From: Zonotrichia leucophrys gambelii
Taxonomy: Eukaryota > Chordata > Aves > Passeriformes > Passerellidae
DNA: 64,000 nucleotides
Reading direction: 5' to 3'
NCBI RefSeq assembly: GCF_028769735.1
Contig: NC_088187.1
Coordinates: 12,093,766 to 12,157,765 of the forward strand
Each line of letters starts with the position of its first letter. The first letter of the stretch is position 1. The notes beneath the pieces were generated by a model. It ran no database searches. It was not told the origin of the DNA and was given only the letters and a program-made list of their open reading frames with translations. Below, piece by piece: positions 49,388 through 64,000 of this stretch. A program made the position numbers and the translations under genes.

Positions 49388-64000
<14,613 letters not shown>

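Overview
The window is vertebrate nuclear DNA, most likely from a bird and probably a songbird. Every gene is split by GT-AG introns. The spliced proteins match vertebrate families end to end. The repeats are CR1 LINE fragments plus one tRNA-Ile-headed SINE with a CR1-like tail, the architecture of the passerine SINE TguSINE1. Six genes lie in the order RAC3(+), DCXR(-), RFNG(-), GPS1(+), DUS1L(-), FASN(-). This is the conserved block found on human 17q25.3. Gene models were built by hand from splice sites and reading phase, with protein families recognised from memory. No database search was run.

Layout. 1-2.86 kb: 3' part of RAC3, whose first two exons lie to the left. 2.86-6.22 kb: complete DCXR (8 coding exons, 246 aa), tail-to-tail with RAC3. 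6.7-14.56 kb: complete RFNG (8 exons, 361 aa). 14.56-14.80 kb: a CpG-rich head-to-head promoter shared with GPS1. 14.80-24.2 kb: complete GPS1/CSN1 (14 exons, 487 aa). 24.2-29.55 kb: intergenic, no gene seen. 29.55-44.29 kb: complete DUS1L (13 exons, 486 aa), with two CR1 fragments and the SINE in its introns. 44.3-47.7 kb: intergenic, holding a probable solo LTR. 47.7-62.9 kb: the last 20 exons found for FASN, coding for its C-terminal 1135 residues (central structural part, enoyl reductase, ketoreductase, ACP, thioesterase). The rest of FASN lies to the right.

The genes do not form a pathway. RAC3 is a small GTPase, DCXR an NADPH carbonyl/xylulose reductase, RFNG a Notch-modifying glycosyltransferase, GPS1 a COP9 signalosome subunit, DUS1L a tRNA dihydrouridine synthase, and FASN the lipogenic multienzyme. 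What links them is packing: one shared promoter, one tail-to-tail pair with poly(A) signals 27 bases apart, and a gap of about 0.5 kb between RFNG and DCXR. I found no clearly new system. The most unusual items are a 48-bp tandem duplication that copies the DCXR intron-1 splice acceptor, a perfect intergenic hairpin, the LTR with its NRF1-like palindrome, and a 38-bp DUS1L exon between a CR1 and a GA-rich tract.
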